This document shows, piece after piece, positions 53,831-62,027 of a stretch of DNA of 64,000 nucleotides (its first letter is position 1; each line of letters begins with the position of its first letter). Source of the DNA: an uncultured Clostridia bacterium (GTDB lineage Bacteria; Bacillota; Clostridia; TANB77; CAG-508). The notes beneath the pieces are model-generated. The model did not search any database. It saw only the letters and a list, made by a program, of their open reading frames with translations, and was not told where the DNA came from. The stretch covers positions 165,191 through 229,190 of the forward strand of contig CAOXTD010000001.1 in the NCBI GenBank assembly GCA_948560265.1. The letters are read 5' to 3'. The position numbers were made by a program, and so were the translations under genes.

Positions 53831-54211
53831 ATGTACGAAACAATTACAACGAATATTATGGTTAAAAATGTAAAAGAAACAATACAATTCTATGAAGAAA
53901 AGTTAGGATTTCAAAAGGTGTTAAGTGTTCCAGAAGAAGGAGAAGTTTTGAATTTTGCTATTTTAGTTAAGGACAAAATTTCAATTATGTTACAAGAACA
54001 AACAAATTTGCTTGAAGAATATCCAACCTTAAAAACAGGAGAAATTGTACCAACATTTACTCTATTTATTACAGTAAACAATGTAGAAGAGATGTATCAG
54101 AATCTAAAAGAAAAAGTAAAAATTGCAAAAGAACTTCACAAAACTTTTTATGGAAAAGATGAATTTGCTATTTTTGATAATAATGGAAATATTTTAACAA
54201 TATCTTGTTAA
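53831..54211 (+). CDS. VOC-family protein (glyoxalase/bleomycin-resistance fold)
   Basis: The 126-residue protein has two beta-alpha-beta-beta-beta units (NIMVKNVKETIQFYEEKLGF, EFAIFDNNGNILTIS). It is a lyase, dioxygenase or binding protein of the VOC superfamily; metal ligands cannot be assigned. ATG 53831 follows TGGAGGTAG. It follows the AraC gene, possibly regulated by it. Confidence 0.85.
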   Translation: MYETITTNIMVKNVKETIQFYEEKLGFQKVLSVPEEGEVLNFAILVKDKISIMLQEQTNLLEEYPTLKTGEIVPTFTLFITVNNVEEMYQNLKEKVKIAKELHKTFYGKDEFAIFDNNGNILTISC

Positions 54212-54212
54212 A

Positions 54213-54299
54213 ATGGTAAGCAAAAATATAGAAGAAAGCAGGAAAATAGAGATATTAGAGGAGAATATAGAGAAATTTATCCGAGAATTGAGTAAGTAG
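54213..54299 (+). CDS. 28-codon frame, possible gene remnant
   Basis: ATG 54213 opens a 28-codon frame, MVSKNIEESRKIEILEENIE and KFIRELSK, predicted as a helix. No clear ribosome site. It may be the tail of a lost gene, for instance of a MerR-type regulator, but this is a guess. Its stop lies in the next terminator hairpin. Confidence 0.3.
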   Translation: MVSKNIEESRKIEILEENIEKFIRELSK

Positions 54300-54332
54300 C
54301 TAATTGCAAGCTACTTACTTTTATGTTATGAT
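54292..54332 (+). promoter_or_regulatory. terminator-promoter composite before the 183-residue membrane gene
   Basis: GTAAGTAGCT (54292-54301) pairs with AGCTACTTAC (54309-54318), then TTTTAT. TTGCAA (54304-54309) at the loop, 17 bases, TATGAT (54327-54332). Confidence 0.65.
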
Positions 54333-54356
54333 GTAAAAAATAGATAGGGGAAAAAT

Positions 54357-54908
54357 ATGGAAAAGAGTAATCAAAAAGTAGAAATTAAGAAAAATACAAT
54401 TGTTGCTGTTCTATTTTCATCATTATTGTTTTTAGGGCTACTAGTATGTGTAATTTGTGACTTTGCAATTTCTAATCAATTTACTTGGTCTAGAATTACA
54501 ACAAGTTCTATTGTTTTTGCATGGCTAGTATTTGTTCCTATTATAAAATGGGGAAAAAGAGGGATTAGTAAAAGCCTAATTAGCTTCAGTATTTTTACAA
54601 TTCCATATTTGTATGTATTAAGTATTTTAGTAAAAGAAAAATCTGTGTTTTCAATAGGAGTAGTTATGGCACTAATTGCAATTTCATATATGTGGTGTAT
54701 ATTTGGCATTTTCAAGAGATTGAAAACTAGAAAAAGGAAGGCAATAGGAATTACTTTTTTATTAGCCATACCTGTTAGTTTTATGATAAATATTGCATTA
54801 TTTAAAATGATTTTAGAGCCAATTATGGATATGTGGGATGTATTATTAATCGCTATATTGCTAGTCCTTGCAAGTATATTTTTTATATGGGATAAGAAAG
54901 GTAAGTAG
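54357..54908 (+). CDS. integral membrane protein, unknown
   Basis: A 183-residue protein with five to six hydrophobic helices (about 15-37, 47-65, 75-92, 98-115, 125-150 and 160-178) and basic loops. DUF6320-like in pattern, not firmly recognised. ATG 54357 follows TAGGGGA. Confidence 0.65.
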   Translation: MEKSNQKVEIKKNTIVAVLFSSLLFLGLLVCVICDFAISNQFTWSRITTSSIVFAWLVFVPIIKWGKRGISKSLISFSIFTIPYLYVLSILVKEKSVFSIGVVMALIAISYMWCIFGIFKRLKTRKRKAIGITFLLAIPVSFMINIALFKMILEPIMDMWDVLLIAILLVLASIFFIWDKKGK

Positions 54909-55045
54909 ATTATGGGGGAATTGACTTCACTAAAAAATTATATACTCTTCAAGGGGCAATTGATAATGTAGAATATAATCAGTTACCAGAAGAAACTAAA
55001 AGAGAGTTAAAAGAATTTATAGACCAATGGAAAGAAAACTTGTGA
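54906..55045 (+). pseudogene. 5'-truncated gene fragment
   Basis: Directly after the membrane gene a frame of about 46 codons without a start reads D-Y-G-G-I-D-F-T-K-K-L-Y-T-L-Q-G-A-I-D-N, later FIDQWKENL, and stops at 55043-55045. Codon use is normal. It looks like the C-terminal remnant of a lost gene. Confidence 0.45.
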
Positions 55046-55055
55046 AGGAGAATAG

Positions 55056-55688
55056 ATGAATATTTTAAAACCACAAAATCTTCAAATGAAAGAGTTAGAA
55101 AAGGGAGACCTTAGTATTTTAAAAGAAGATGAAAAATTAGATTACTATGATTTTGAAAATCAAGAATGTGATAATAGCAGTTTATATGAAGTTGAATTTG
55201 AGTATTGTAAATTTAAAAATGTTTGTATGCAAAAGGGGAAATTAGAAAAATGTACTTTTAAAGATGTGATTTTTAATAAATGCAATTTTTCTAACACAGA
55301 GTTTTTAGAAACTACGTTTATTCGATGTGAATTCATGGATTGTAAAATTTCAGGTTGTAATTTTGCAGAAAGTAGGCTATATCAAGTTGCATTTTTAGAA
55401 AATAATGGAAGTTATATGAATTTTTCTATGACGAGCATAGAAAATATGTTATTGCAAGATACAGGATTAAAGAATAGCTATTTTCAAGAAGTTAAAATGA
55501 AAAATACTTATTTTGAAAATGTAGATTTAACACAAGCAAAGTTTTTTAAAACAAGCTTAAGAGATATTGATTTATCTAGTAGCAAAATAGAAGGAATTGC
55601 TATTACAATAGAGGATATAAAAGGAGCTACAATAGACCAGTTTCAAGTTATGGATTTACTTTATTTATTAGGTGTAAAGGTAAAATAG
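55056..55688 (+). CDS. pentapeptide-repeat protein
   Basis: The 210-residue protein is a right-handed beta-helix of the pentapeptide type: repeats such as CTFKDVIFNKCNFSNTEF and CEFMDCKISGCNFAESRL with Phe/Leu at every fifth position, ending in a hydrophobic C-terminal segment. Related to Qnr/McbG, which mimic DNA and protect gyrase, but target unknown. ATG 55056 follows AAGGAG. Confidence 0.87.
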   Translation: MNILKPQNLQMKELEKGDLSILKEDEKLDYYDFENQECDNSSLYEVEFEYCKFKNVCMQKGKLEKCTFKDVIFNKCNFSNTEFLETTFIRCEFMDCKISGCNFAESRLYQVAFLENNGSYMNFSMTSIENMLLQDTGLKNSYFQEVKMKNTYFENVDLTQAKFFKTSLRDIDLSSSKIEGIAITIEDIKGATIDQFQVMDLLYLLGVKVK

Positions 55689-55689
55689 G

Positions 55690-55929
55690 AATATAGATAA
55701 AACACAAAAATTACATGATGAAGTTATTTCTAAAGCAAAAGGGTTTATTTCTTGGGAACATTATTTACAAGATAAAGTATGGAATGATTTTGTACTTTGG
55801 GAAACAGAAGAAGATGCCAAAAATGCTACAACAGTAGGACAGGGAAAAGAAGTAACGCAAAATTTTTATGCTTGTATTCAAATGAACACTTGTAGAGCTT
55901 TGATTTCAAAGTTTATAAAAAAATATTAA
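55690..55929 (+). pseudogene. 5'-truncated antibiotic-biosynthesis-monooxygenase-like fragment
   Basis: After the pentapeptide gene an open frame of 79 codons without start codon (stop before it: TAA) reads KAKGFISWEHYLQDKVWNDF, then VLWETEEDAKNA and ends NFYACIQMNTCRALIS. The pattern fits the C-terminal part of ABM-fold proteins. No CGG lies near, so this is ordinary truncation. Confidence 0.55.
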
Positions 55930-55939
55930 TAAATAATTT

Positions 55940-55979
55940 GGCAGATAGTTTGTAGGATATCTGCCTTTTATGATATAAT
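55940..55979 (+). promoter_or_regulatory. terminator-promoter composite before the zinc-ribbon gene
   Basis: GGCAGATA (55940-55947) pairs with TATCTGCC (55958-55965), then TTTTAT. TTGTAG (55950-55955) in the loop, 18 bases, TATAAT (55974-55979). Confidence 0.65.
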
Positions 55980-56015
55980 CCTTTTGAAAAATACTTTTAG
56001 ATGGAGGAAGAAGAA

Positions 56016-56348
56016 ATGGAGAATAAAATATGTCAAAGTTGTGGTATGCCAATAACTTCAAAGGAACAATTAGGTACGAATACAGATGGAAGTATTAGTC
56101 AAGATTATTGCAAATATTGCTATGAAAATGGAGAATTTATAGATAAGGTTACTATGGAAGAATATATAGAAATGTGTTCAAAGTATGGAGAACAAGCAGG
56201 TATGACTAATGAAGAGATGAAAGAACATTGTGTAAAGTTGTTTCCTAATTTAAAAAGATGGAAATGTACTTGTACTGAGGAATGTGCTAGTGGATATAAT
56301 CCTAATTGTACTTGTACTAACCCAGAGTGCCATTGTACTGAAAAATAG
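56016..56348 (+). CDS. zinc-ribbon protein, unknown role
   Basis: A 110-residue protein: an N-terminal zinc ribbon (CQSCGMP ... YCKYCYENG, about 5-36), a short helical part, and a C-terminal Cys-rich tail (CTCTEECASGYNPNCTC). The start at 56016 is chosen because GGAGGAAG lies 8 bases before it; the ATG at 56001 includes that site. Confidence 0.72.
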   Translation: MENKICQSCGMPITSKEQLGTNTDGSISQDYCKYCYENGEFIDKVTMEEYIEMCSKYGEQAGMTNEEMKEHCVKLFPNLKRWKCTCTEECASGYNPNCTCTNPECHCTEK

Positions 56349-56373
56349 TAAATGGAAAGTGAGATGAAGTATA

Positions 56374-56793
56374 ATGGATTTAAAGAAAATAGAAAAATTG
56401 ATTGATAAGCAAAAAGTTAGTTTTATATGTTCTATTGATGAAGAAAAATATCCAAATGTAAAAGCCATGCTAAAACCTAGAAAAAGAATAGGACTAAAAG
56501 AGTTTTACTTTTCTACTAATACTTCGTCAATGCGAGTAGAGCAATATAAAAATAACCCTAATGCTAGTATATATTTTTATCACAAAGGGCTAATTAAGTA
56601 TGTTGGTGTTATGCTAAAAGGAAAAATGGAAGTCTTAACAGACCAAGAAACTAAAAACATGATTTGGGAAAAGGGAGATACCTTGTTTTATAAACAAGGT
56701 GTGACTGATCCAGATTATTGTGTTTTAAAGTTTACTGCTACAAGTGGTAGATATTATTGTGATTTGAAAACAGAAAGTTTTGATATTAAGTAA
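56374..56793 (+). CDS. pyridoxamine 5'-phosphate oxidase-family protein
   Basis: A 139-residue FMN-binding split-barrel protein (PNVKAMLKPRKRIGLKEFYF, SSMRVEQYKNNPNASIYF, LKGKMEVLTDQETK). Family members bind FMN and reduce or bind small substrates. The start at 56374 has only a weak ribosome site (AGTGAGATGAAG). Follows the zinc-ribbon gene by 25 bases. Confidence 0.85.
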   Translation: MDLKKIEKLIDKQKVSFICSIDEEKYPNVKAMLKPRKRIGLKEFYFSTNTSSMRVEQYKNNPNASIYFYHKGLIKYVGVMLKGKMEVLTDQETKNMIWEKGDTLFYKQGVTDPDYCVLKFTATSGRYYCDLKTESFDIK

Positions 56794-56836
56794 TCGCTAA
56801 ATTATATTTTAGCAATTAGAAAGATAAGGTAAAATT

Positions 56837-57289
56837 ATGGTACATTTAGTATATTGTGATGATAAATCAAAAGAATTAAATAAAATTTTAGATGGTAGTA
56901 AAACAATGATAATAAGAGGTGCAGCAGGAAGAAAAATACCACATAGCAGAGTATTTAAAGATGAAATATTATATTTCATGGAGAAAGGTACAAAGAAAAT
57001 TACAGCTAAAGCAGTTGTAGTAGATGTTCAAAACTATGTAAAATTAAGTGATGAAGAAATAGCAAAAACGATTGAAGAGAATAATAGTAAATTACAGTTA
57101 ACAGATAAGCAAAAAGAAAGATGGCACAAAAAATGCCTATGTTTAGTGGAATTTAAAAATGTAGAAGAAATTACAGCATTAGATTTTGACTATCAAGGGA
57201 ATATGGATGACTGGTTAATTCTTGAAAAAATAGAAGATGTTGTTGTAGGGACAAGTATTCCTTACAATTATGAAAAATCAAGATTTTAG
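56837..57289 (+). CDS. ASCH/PUA-like protein
   Basis: A 150-residue protein with pattern YCDDKSKELNKILDGSKTMI, KIPHSRVFKDEILYFMEKG and KKITAKAVVVDVQNY, resembling ASCH-type PUA-fold proteins that bind nucleic acid or nucleotides. Assignment is tentative. It precedes DUF5131 by 12 bases; the two are probably co-expressed. Confidence 0.6.
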   Translation: MVHLVYCDDKSKELNKILDGSKTMIIRGAAGRKIPHSRVFKDEILYFMEKGTKKITAKAVVVDVQNYVKLSDEEIAKTIEENNSKLQLTDKQKERWHKKCLCLVEFKNVEEITALDFDYQGNMDDWLILEKIEDVVVGTSIPYNYEKSRF

Positions 57290-57301
57290 GAGTGAAATAA
57301 T

Positions 57302-58019
57302 ATGGCAATGTGGAATCCGTGGCGAGGATGTAAAAAATGTAGTGATGGCTGTTTGCATTGCTATATTCACAAAGGGGATTCAAAAAGAAATATAAATACG
57401 AATGAAATTGTAAAAACAAAAGACTTTGAAAAGCCAATAGAGAAATTAAAAAATGGCAATTACAAAATGAAATCTGGAATTGTTTATTTATGTTTTTCAA
57501 CAGATTTTTTGATTGAAGAAGCAGATGAGTGGAGAAAAGAATGTTGGAAAATGATGAAAGAAAGACAGGACTGTACTTTTCTGTTTCTAACAAAAAGAAT
57601 TGATAGATTTATGAAATGTATTCCAAATGACTGGAACGATGGATATGATAATGTTGTTGTATGTTGTACTATTGAAAATCAAAAAAATGCAGATGATAAA
57701 TTAGCAATATTTAAAGATTTACCAATAAAACATAAATGTATAACAGCACAGCCACTATTAGAAAAAATAGATATGGAAAAATATCTTGAGGATATTGAAT
57801 TAGTTGTTTGTCGGTGGAGAATCTGATATAAATGCTAGAGTATTTCATTATGAATGGGCATTAGATATTAGAGAACAATGTATCAGAAAAAATGTTAATT
57901 TTGAGTTTAGACAATGTGGAACTTATACAATAAAAGATGGAAAACAATATAAAATACAGACAAAAGATTTATGCAAACAAGCAAAATTAGCAAATATTGA
58001 TTATAAAAGTAATCAATAA
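57302..58019 (+). CDS. DUF5131 (Gp37/Gp68-like) protein, read through a CGG +1 shift
   Basis: DUF5131 proteins have a phage-related, radical-SAM-like fold. The N-terminal Cys cluster is CKKCSDGCLHCY (about 10-21). The frame reads LEDIELVVC and then meets an in-frame CGG (57812-57814) that leads to a stop four codons later. Skipping the C gives C-G-G-E-S-D-I-N-A-R and WALDIREQC, the family's VGGESG-like motif and end, for a product of 238 residues ending at 58019. ATG 57302 follows TAGGAG. Confidence 0.88.
57812..57814 (+). other. CGG +1 shift site 10 (DUF5131)
   Basis: TGT-CGG-TGG-AGA-ATC-TGA in the zero frame; TGT-GGT-GGA-GAA-TCT-GAT after dropping the C. Confidence 0.88.
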
Positions 58020-58047
58020 ATTAAGTTATAGAAAGAGAGATGAAATA

Positions 58048-58524
58048 ATGAATATTCATTTTGGCTTTTCTTATATTGGTCTAATATTTTTAGTAATGTT
58101 GATGCTTCCTAATATGATATGGAGCAAAAACAAACCAAAAGACTATGATAAATATGTAAAAAGAGAAGACAAAATATTACTACTATTTGAAAGAATTGGA
58201 CAAGTGCTAGTAACTTGTTTATCATTGATATTTAGTGATTTTAATATAATCAAAATATCTAGTTGGACTATTGTACTGCTAATTGCTTTTATTCTAATGA
58301 TTTTATATGAAATATATTGGATTAGATATTTTAGAAGCAATAAAACAATGAAGGATATGTATTGCAGTTTATTTGGAATACCAGTTGCAGGTGCAACTTT
58401 GCCAGTAATGGCATTTCTATTATTAGGGATATATGGTAAAAATATATTCTTAATAGTATCTACAATCATATTAGGAATAGGGCATATCGGAATACACTTA
58501 AATCATAAGAGAGAATCTGATTAA
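58048..58524 (+). CDS. membrane protein, paralog A
   Basis: A 158-residue protein with four to five hydrophobic helices, no known family. It begins MNIHFGFSYIGLIFLVML and has the polar loop WSKNKPKDYDKYVKRED. About 80 percent identical by eye to the protein at 62829. The ATG at 58048 follows AGAGAGATG; longer upstream readings lack a site. Confidence 0.75.
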   Translation: MNIHFGFSYIGLIFLVMLMLPNMIWSKNKPKDYDKYVKREDKILLLFERIGQVLVTCLSLIFSDFNIIKISSWTIVLLIAFILMILYEIYWIRYFRSNKTMKDMYCSLFGIPVAGATLPVMAFLLLGIYGKNIFLIVSTIILGIGHIGIHLNHKRESD

Positions 58525-58558
58525 ACTTACAATATATAAGAAAAGGACGAGCAATAAA

Positions 58559-58777
58559 ATGGAAAATATGTTAGGTTTTATGATAATCTTTGGGAAAGAT
58601 GAAAGAGCTAAAGTTGAAGAAATAAGAAAAGAGCTTTCGCCTGATGCACTAGAAACCTATGATAATGCTCAAACATTTCATGATGGGAAATGGGTTATGT
58701 TTGAAATAACTGATGATTCACTATTAGGAGATTTAAAAAAATTACTTTTGATAAAAAGAAAGCCGAATAGAAAATGA
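58559..58777 (+). CDS. DUF3788-like short protein
   Basis: A 72-residue protein resembling the C-terminal half of DUF3788 (EEIRKELSPDALETYDNAQT, FHDGKWVMFEITDDSLLGD, IKRKPNRK). DUF3788 proteins are usually about 140 residues, so this is a short form or a truncation with its own start. Weak ribosome site. TTACAAT motif upstream. Confidence 0.6.
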   Translation: MENMLGFMIIFGKDERAKVEEIRKELSPDALETYDNAQTFHDGKWVMFEITDDSLLGDLKKLLLIKRKPNRK

Positions 58778-58802
58778 ATATAAATTGAGAGAGTGATGGG
58801 AT

Positions 58803-59321
58803 ATGAAAGAGTTAGTAGACTTTGTCGTGTTAATTATAATATATTTTTTAAAATTTTATAAAAAATGGAAAGCAAAAGGAAGAGATGTATTGCTTGTAAA
58901 TACTACAATGTATATATATTTATCTTTTGTATTATATTTTACTTTAATGCCTATAGTAACATCCATACCATTTGTATTTAATCACCAATATACACCAATG
59001 AATTTAGTTCCATTTGTTGATGTTTTAAATAGTAGAGGAGATTTTATTAGACAGGTAGGGCTAAATGTTATAATGACAGTTCCTTTTGGATTTTTATTAC
59101 CTTTAACCAAAAAAGAAAATGCCAAATTATTAAAGGTTGTTTTTTATACATTTCTATTAAGTTTGAGTATAGAAATACTACAACCTTTCATAAGTGGTTT
59201 TAGGTCATCAGATATAACCGACATAATAACAAATGTAACTGGTGGAATGTTTGGGTATATAATGTATTTCATATTTAAACCACTAACAACTAAAATATTA
59301 AATTATATAAAAGATAGATAA
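58803..59321 (+). CDS. VanZ-family protein
   Basis: The 172-residue membrane protein has the VanZ pattern: YTPMNLVPFVDVLNS, QVGLNVIMTVPFGFLLPL and SIEILQPFISGFRSSDITD. VanZ-like proteins confer low-level teicoplanin resistance in one operon but are mostly of unknown role. ATG 58803 follows GAGTGATGGG. Confidence 0.88.
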   Translation: MKELVDFVVLIIIYFLKFYKKWKAKGRDVLLVNTTMYIYLSFVLYFTLMPIVTSIPFVFNHQYTPMNLVPFVDVLNSRGDFIRQVGLNVIMTVPFGFLLPLTKKENAKLLKVVFYTFLLSLSIEILQPFISGFRSSDITDIITNVTGGMFGYIMYFIFKPLTTKILNYIKDR

Positions 59322-59347
59322 CTACCAATATTAAAGGAGGTAAATTT

Positions 59348-59704
59348 ATGGCAAGAGTATTAAAAAATAAAGAATTAGTAAATACAAGACTAGCAACAAA
59401 TTATGGTGGGTGGATGTATTGTGATAAGTGTAATGAAAACATAGGATATTTATGTTATTCCACCTATGATAGATTAGAATTGAAATATAAATGTAATTGT
59501 GGAAGTCAAGGTAGTGCATTTTTAGATTTTGAAGATAGTAAAACAGGTAAAAGTTGTGTTGATGAATTAGTGAATATTAAAAATAGATTATGCTGTCCAA
59601 AAGATAGCGAACCTTTAATTACAATATTGGATAAAAAAGTAGCTAACTATGAAATGAGAATTACATGTAAATCTTGTGAAAACATTTATAAAAAAGTAAA
59701 ATAG
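59348..59704 (+). CDS. zinc-binding protein, unknown
   Basis: A 118-residue protein with several CXXC sets: CDKCNENIGYLC, CNCGSQGS, CCPKDSEP and CKSCENIYKK, suggesting two zinc sites. No family recognised. ATG 59348 follows AAAGGAGG. Confidence 0.65.
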   Translation: MARVLKNKELVNTRLATNYGGWMYCDKCNENIGYLCYSTYDRLELKYKCNCGSQGSAFLDFEDSKTGKSCVDELVNIKNRLCCPKDSEPLITILDKKVANYEMRITCKSCENIYKKVK

Positions 59705-59720
59705 AAATTACAATAAGTAG

Positions 59721-59764
59721 GGCAAGTAATTAAGTTGAAAATTACTTGTCTTTTATGATACAAT
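59721..59764 (+). promoter_or_regulatory. terminator-promoter composite, repeat copy a
   Basis: GGCAAGTAATT (59721-59731) pairs with AATTACTTGTC (59740-59750), then TTTTAT. TTGAAA (59735-59740) in the loop, 18 bases, TACAAT (59759-59764). Nearly the same sequence recurs at 63319-63363. Confidence 0.7.
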
Positions 59765-59802
59765 TGAAACATAAAATAGTAATTTATCGAGGAGGTATAT
59801 GT

Positions 59803-60570
59803 ATGAAGAAAAATATTATTATAGTAATTTGTGTTATATTAGTAATCATATTACTTGGGATAATATTATTTAATACAAGAAAAGAAACGGATGATACAAG
59901 AACAGATGAAACTGAATTTTCACATTCAGCTATATATGATAGAGATGGAAATTTGATATATGATGCATCTAAATCTAAAGAAATTGAAGAAATTGAAGAA
60001 ACTATTGAAAATACAACTATTCAAGGGATAGTAGAATTAAATCATAATGGATATATTTATATATTTAATGGGCAACATTTTGGAGAATATGGATTTGAAA
60101 TGCAAGAATATAATAGAGCAAATATTGATAATAAAAATCAAAAATGTATAGATTATTATACATTAGAAGAATATGATTCGAACTATATTCAAGAAGGCGA
60201 TATAATAATTTGTACTGGGGATTTGAAAAAGTATTCAATGGGAGATAATGATTTTGATACAAAGGATAATGCAATTACTGTGTTGAAATCAAAGGACTAT
60301 AATAAGGTAAAGAATGAGAGATTAAATAATACAAGAACAGGAGTAATAACTGTTGGAGAATATTATGACACTACTGGAGAAATATATGTAAAATATGATA
60401 TTTCAGATAAAGAATATAAGTTGCCATTTGTATTGAAATTTAACATTACTGATGACACACAAGTGATTGGAAATATAGAAAAAGGAAAAGAATTAAAAAT
60501 ACAATATAAAGACTTGAATGTACCAGTAGATGAATTAGAAATAAGAACAATAGAAGTTATTGAGAAATAA
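59803..60570 (+). CDS. membrane-anchored protein, unknown
   Basis: A 255-residue protein with an N-terminal helix (MKKNIIIVICVILVIILLGI) and a polar extracytoplasmic domain rich in Asp, Glu, Lys and Tyr, with two beta-rich stretches that look like OB-type repeats (about 60-150 and 165-250). ATG 59803 follows GAGGAGG. Function unknown. Confidence 0.68.
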   Translation: MKKNIIIVICVILVIILLGIILFNTRKETDDTRTDETEFSHSAIYDRDGNLIYDASKSKEIEEIEETIENTTIQGIVELNHNGYIYIFNGQHFGEYGFEMQEYNRANIDNKNQKCIDYYTLEEYDSNYIQEGDIIICTGDLKKYSMGDNDFDTKDNAITVLKSKDYNKVKNERLNNTRTGVITVGEYYDTTGEIYVKYDISDKEYKLPFVLKFNITDDTQVIGNIEKGKELKIQYKDLNVPVDELEIRTIEVIEK

Positions 60571-60592
60571 CACTATAAAGGTGTGATAAGTA

Positions 60593-60991
60593 ATGAAAAG
60601 ATTAAATTATATATTAGTAATAATTGGTATAATAAGTGTTATATGTGCTATTTCACTTTTCAGCCAAGAGGGATATGCAATAAATATAAATTCCAAAAAT
60701 AGAGCTTTAGTCAGTAAGTCATTAAGTGGAGAAATAGAAAATACGGATAATGTTACTAAAATTATATTAGGTCAAGGATGGCATTCTGGAGAACTAACCA
60801 TATATCACTCTTATGGAAAGAAAGAAACATTATATATTACAGAGGGAATGTTTAATTTAGGAGAATTAGAAAAATATATTAGAGAGAATGGATATAATTT
60901 AGACAATATAGGTTTTGCCTCAATAGGAGTGTCTGGCTTAATTTTAATATATTTACTTATTTATAGATATGTAAATAAAGATAAATCGTAA
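60593..60991 (+). CDS. two-helix membrane protein, unknown
   Basis: A 132-residue protein with helices at about 4-22 and 104-125 and a polar middle (ILGQGWHSGELTIYHSYGKK). No family recognised. Follows the previous gene by 22 bases behind AGGTGTG; possibly one transcript. Confidence 0.65.
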   Translation: MKRLNYILVIIGIISVICAISLFSQEGYAININSKNRALVSKSLSGEIENTDNVTKIILGQGWHSGELTIYHSYGKKETLYITEGMFNLGELEKYIRENGYNLDNIGFASIGVSGLILIYLLIYRYVNKDKS

Positions 60992-61026
60992 CGACAACTT
61001 ACAATCTGTCTAGGAGGTAGAAAATA

Positions 61027-61170
61027 ATGGATAAGAAAAATTTGATGAACTGGATAATAGCAATAATAGTTGCTATCGTATATTTAACAGTAAGTATTGT
61101 ATTTAAGTCTTGGGCATTCTCTTGGATTATATGGGTTGCCTATGCAATTTATAGATTTATTGTTAAATAA
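61027..61170 (+). CDS. 47-residue membrane peptide, unknown
   Basis: ATG 61027 follows TAGGAGG and encodes a 47-residue, two-helix hydrophobic peptide (WIIAIIVAIVYLTVSIVF, WAFSWIIWVAYAIYRFIV). TTACAAT stands upstream. No family recognised. Confidence 0.62.
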   Translation: MDKKNLMNWIIAIIVAIVYLTVSIVFKSWAFSWIIWVAYAIYRFIVK

Positions 61171-61190
61171 TTAAATTAGGAGTGCAAAAA

Positions 61191-61997
61191 ATGTTTTATA
61201 ATGCAAAAAATAATAATATAAAAATAGAACAAAGTGATATGGATTATATAAGTTTTGGAAAAGGAAATAAAAATCTTATTATAATACCAGGACTTGGAGA
61301 TGGATTAAGAACTGTTAAAGGTATGGCTATTGCACTTGCATTGATGTATAAAAAGTTTGCAAAAGAATATACAGTATATATATTTAGTAGGAGAAATAAT
61401 CTAACAAATGGCTTTACAACGCAAGATATGGCACAATATATAGCTCAAGCAATGAATTTACTTAATATATCAAATGCTGATATATTAGGAGTTTCTCAAG
61501 GTGGAATGATAGCACAATGTATGGCAATTAACAATCCAGAAAAAGTAAATAAATTAGTTTTAGCAGTAACATCTTCAAAGTCTAATGAAATGATAAATAA
61601 TGTTGTTGGAAACTGGATTCAGTTAGCAAAGAAGGAAGATTTTAAAAATATATTCATAGATACAGCCGAAAAATCTTATAGCGAAAAGTATTTAAAGAAA
61701 TATAGAAAATATTATAATATTCTATGGAGAGTTAGCAAACCAAAAGATTATAAAAGATTTATTATTCAAGCTAATTCATGTTTAACACATAATGTATATG
61801 ATAATTTAGATAAAATCAAATGTCATACTTTAATAATTGGAGGAAAACAAGATAGTATTGTAGGAGTAAATTCTTCAAAAGAAATAGCAGATAGAATTAG
61901 TAATAGTGAATTATATTTATATGAAGATTATGGGCATGCAGTGTATGAAGAAGCAAAAGATTTTAATGAAAAAGTCTTAAATTATCTAAAAAGATAA
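61191..61997 (+). CDS. alpha/beta hydrolase
   Basis: A 268-residue alpha/beta hydrolase: oxyanion region IIIPGLGDGLRT, nucleophile elbow GVSQGGMIAQ (Ser about residue 104), acid in GGKQDSIVG and His in YGHAVYEE. Substrate unknown. The ATG at 61191 follows TTAGGAG by 9 bases; a GTG 9 bases upstream is also possible. Confidence 0.87.
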   Translation: MFYNAKNNNIKIEQSDMDYISFGKGNKNLIIIPGLGDGLRTVKGMAIALALMYKKFAKEYTVYIFSRRNNLTNGFTTQDMAQYIAQAMNLLNISNADILGVSQGGMIAQCMAINNPEKVNKLVLAVTSSKSNEMINNVVGNWIQLAKKEDFKNIFIDTAEKSYSEKYLKKYRKYYNILWRVSKPKDYKRFIIQANSCLTHNVYDNLDKIKCHTLIIGGKQDSIVGVNSSKEIADRISNSELYLYEDYGHAVYEEAKDFNEKVLNYLKR

Positions 61998-62027
61998 ATT
62001 ACAATATATAAAGGAGATGTAAAATTT

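Noticed and set aside
54906..55929. The two 5'-truncated fragments as further CGG-shift genes
   Set aside because: No CGG lies near their borders and no N-terminal part in another frame is present upstream; they are plain truncations.
8415..57814. The frame breaks as ordinary sequencing errors or pseudogenes
   Set aside because: All nine informative breaks are the same base change (an extra C), at the same codon (CGG in the zero frame), before a Gly codon, while about 80 out-of-phase CGGs are untouched. Errors or decay would not respect codon phase. A phase-blind artefact linked to CGG would have hit ribosomal genes too.
8415..57814. Reassignment of CGG to another amino acid (as reported in some Firmicutes) without a shift
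   Set aside because: A plain reassignment keeps the frame; here the frame changes at every site and the following sequence only makes sense in +1.
58559..58777. DUF3788-like gene as the second half of a frameshifted gene
   Set aside because: Only 34 bases separate it from the previous stop and no CGG or N-terminal half exists there.
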